Part shown: positions 6,044 through 6,948 of the stretch, in pieces
How positions within the stretch are numbered: position 1 is the first letter of the stretch
Layout of the letters: every line of letters starts with the position of its first letter
Assembly (NCBI GenBank): GCA_044868295.1
Contig: JBIOWF010000343.1
Span: 1-6,948 of the forward strand
Source of the DNA: JBIOWF01 sp044868295
GTDB lineage: Bacteria; Actinomycetota; Actinomycetes; Streptosporangiales; Streptosporangiaceae
Reading direction: 5' to 3'
Length of the DNA: 6,948 bases
Program-made: the position numbers and the translations under genes
The notes under the pieces: model-generated
What the model was told of the DNA's origin: nothing
The model's input: only the letters and a program-made list of their open reading frames with translations
The model's database searches: none

Positions 6044-6736
6044 ATGACCGAGGAGCACCTGGCGATCCTCCTTCATCTGGGCACGGCACTCCTGGCTGGC
6101 ACCCTGATCGGCCTGGAGCGCACGTTCCACGGTCGTCCGGCGGGGTTCCGAACCCATGCGTTGGTGTGCCTGGCGTCCTCCCTACTCATGCTCTTGACGC
6201 TCTACCAGGAGCAGTGGGGTGGCAAGCTGTCGCACGAAACGGTGCGGCTCGATCCGACGCGCATGGCCCAGGGCATCATGACCGGGATCGGGTTTCTCGG
6301 GGCCGGCGTGATCTTCAAGGAGGGACTGTCGGTACGTGGGCTCACCACCGCCGCCTCGATCTGGATCACGGCCGCGATCGGTATCCTGCTAGGTGCCGGG
6401 TTCTACTTTCCCGCCGCGGTCGCGACGCTGGCGGCGCTCGGCATCCTCTCGGTGTTCCGCTGGCTCGAGCGGCTTGTGCCCACCGAGTTCTATGCCAACC
6501 ACAGCCTCAAGTTCAGGCGTGAACGCGTGATCCCTGAGGACGCGCTGCGCGAGCTGATCCAGCATCATGGCTTCTCGATCGGTCACTTGACTTACCGGCT
6601 CAGGGACGGCGGCAGCCTGTTCGAGTATCAGATGATGATCCGCACGACGCGCCGGGACGACATCGCGCGCCTGGCGCAGAGCCTGCACACGCTGCCCGAT
6701 CTGGTCGAGTTCGAGATCGCGCCAGCCAGCGACTGA
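6044..6736 (+). CDS. MgtC/SapB family inner-membrane protein
   Basis: The 230-residue product has the normal length and motifs of the MgtC/SapB family: GTLIGLERTFHGRPAGFRTH (19-38), DPTRMAQGIMTGIGFLGAG (70-88), and VRGLTTAASIWITAAIG (97-113). About five membrane helices occupy residues 5-140, followed by a soluble C-terminal domain (about 150-226) that looks ACT-like. Salmonella MgtC supports growth at low magnesium and survival in macrophages and affects the F1Fo ATPase, but most members have no proven role. At positions that are Asn and Cys in Salmonella MgtC (GLNTAA, LWC) this protein has Thr101 and Ile108, placing it with the general SapB/YhiD-like group. The start is uncertain: an in-frame ATG at 5987 would add 19 residues. 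I chose 6044 because the protein then begins like its relatives and lies downstream of the possible promoter. Neither start has a good ribosome binding site. Not part of the transport operon. Confidence 0.9.
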   Translation: MTEEHLAILLHLGTALLAGTLIGLERTFHGRPAGFRTHALVCLASSLLMLLTLYQEQWGGKLSHETVRLDPTRMAQGIMTGIGFLGAGVIFKEGLSVRGLTTAASIWITAAIGILLGAGFYFPAAVATLAALGILSVFRWLERLVPTEFYANHSLKFRRERVIPEDALRELIQHHGFSIGHLTYRLRDGGSLFEYQMMIRTTRRDDIARLAQSLHTLPDLVEFEIAPASD

Positions 6737-6756
6737 ACGCCCGATGGCCGCTTCGG

Positions 6757-6776
6757 AGGACCGCGTGCGTCCTTGT
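6757..6776 (+). terminator. Weak hairpin after the MgtC/SapB gene
   Basis: AGGAC (6757-6761) pairs with GTCCT (6769-6773) around a 7-nt loop, followed by TGT. It starts 20 nt after the stop codon. The stem is short and the tail has few T residues, so its role as a terminator is uncertain. Confidence 0.3.
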
Positions 6777-6797
6777 ACAACCCCTGACCCGAGGCGC

Positions 6798-6823
6798 TCC
6801 GGGCCGCCGCGCGGCCGGCCGGA
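6798..6823 (+). terminator. GC-rich hairpin between the MgtC/SapB gene and the last gene
   Basis: TCCGG (6798-6802) pairs with CCGGA (6819-6823), and inside it GCCGC (6803-6807) pairs with GCGGC (6811-6815) around a CGC loop, leaving a 3-nt bulge on the right arm. The structure should be very stable as RNA, but no T-run follows. It could stop or pause transcription or protect the upstream transcript from exonucleases. Confidence 0.3.
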
Positions 6824-6885
6824 CCACGGAAGGACAGCACCGAACTTCCGCCGGGGCCGCGTGAACCACCCAACCTTTGCCCGCA

Positions 6886-6891
6886 GGGAGG
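6886..6891 (+). promoter_or_regulatory. Strong ribosome binding site of the gene at 6900
   Basis: GGGAGG ends 8 nt before the ATG at 6900. It is among the best Shine-Dalgarno matches in the window and is the main reason for calling a gene there. Confidence 0.6.
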
Positions 6892-6899
6892 TCGTTGCC

Positions 6900-6948
6900 A
6901 TGCCCAGACAATCCGCGCTGGTGCGCATCGCGCTCGTGACGGTCGCCG
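6900..6948 (+). CDS. Start of an unidentified gene running off the right edge
   Basis: Only 16 codons are visible: MPRQSALVRIALVTVA, open to the window edge. One Arg near the start followed by a mostly hydrophobic stretch fits either a signal peptide or membrane anchor, or the first strand of a soluble domain. That is too little to identify a family. The call rests on the strong ribosome binding site and the open frame. It lies 163 nt after the MgtC/SapB gene with GC-rich hairpins between them, so it is probably a separate transcription unit. Confidence 0.5.
   Translation, partial: MPRQSALVRIALVTVA

Noticed and set aside
4446..6089. 547-residue open frame on the minus strand
   Set aside because: It is antisense to the permease, ATPase and MgtC/SapB genes, which show full family motifs. 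Its translation is rich in Arg, Gly, Pro, Glu and Asp without motifs, as expected for a GC-rich shadow frame.
1..6948. Mobile element, CRISPR, prophage, toxin-antitoxin or defence system
   Set aside because: No transposase, integrase, long terminal repeats, regular repeat-spacer pattern, nuclease or toxin-like pair was seen on either strand.

Overview
This is a visibly G+C-rich chromosomal window with strong G/C preference at third codon positions. Every well-supported gene reads on the plus strand. Nothing in it marks a mobile element, phage, CRISPR array or RNA gene. The codon bias and gene content (a front-end-type fatty acid desaturase, a Tat-type secreted binding protein, a fused ABC permease and an MgtC/SapB protein) suggest an environmental bacterium such as a soil or sediment proteobacterium, Methylomirabilota or Rokubacteria. 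That assignment is an inference from style only, because the window has no phylogenetic marker gene.

Layout: nt 2-520 is the C-terminal half of a membrane fatty acid desaturase cut by the left edge. Nt 521-830 is non-coding as far as I can see. Nt 831-1055 encodes a 74-residue protein of unknown function with a good ribosome binding site, followed by a weak terminator-like hairpin. Nt 1056-1348 is a regulatory interval. It carries an 8-bp inverted repeat, then a strong sigma70-type promoter (TTGACA-N17-TACAGT), with a second inverted repeat (CTGAC-N5-GTCAG) lying across the -10 element.

That promoter leads into a tight four-gene operon, nt 1349-5903: a xylose-isomerase-like TIM-barrel enzyme, a periplasmic binding protein of the AfuA/FbpA class with a Tat-like signal, a two-domain fused permease, and an ATPase with a TOBE domain. 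The genes overlap by 14 nt or are separated by 5-10 nt. Together they form a complete binding-protein-dependent importer plus one cytoplasmic enzyme that probably acts on the imported compound. The binding protein resembles 'iron' transporters, but I see no adjacent tyrosine pair of the kind used for ferric ion binding. With a sugar-(phosphate)-isomerase-type enzyme as first gene, a phosphorylated sugar, polyol or phosphonate is a more likely substrate than iron. The exact substrate cannot be read from the sequence.

Nt 5904-6043 holds hairpins and a possible separate promoter. Nt 6044-6736 encodes an MgtC/SapB-family inner-membrane protein. After a 163-nt gap with GC-rich hairpins, a new gene with a strong ribosome binding site starts at nt 6900 and leaves the window after 16 codons.

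Overall the region is mostly ordinary housekeeping and transport content. The point most worth following up is the enzyme-plus-importer operon with its apparent operator.
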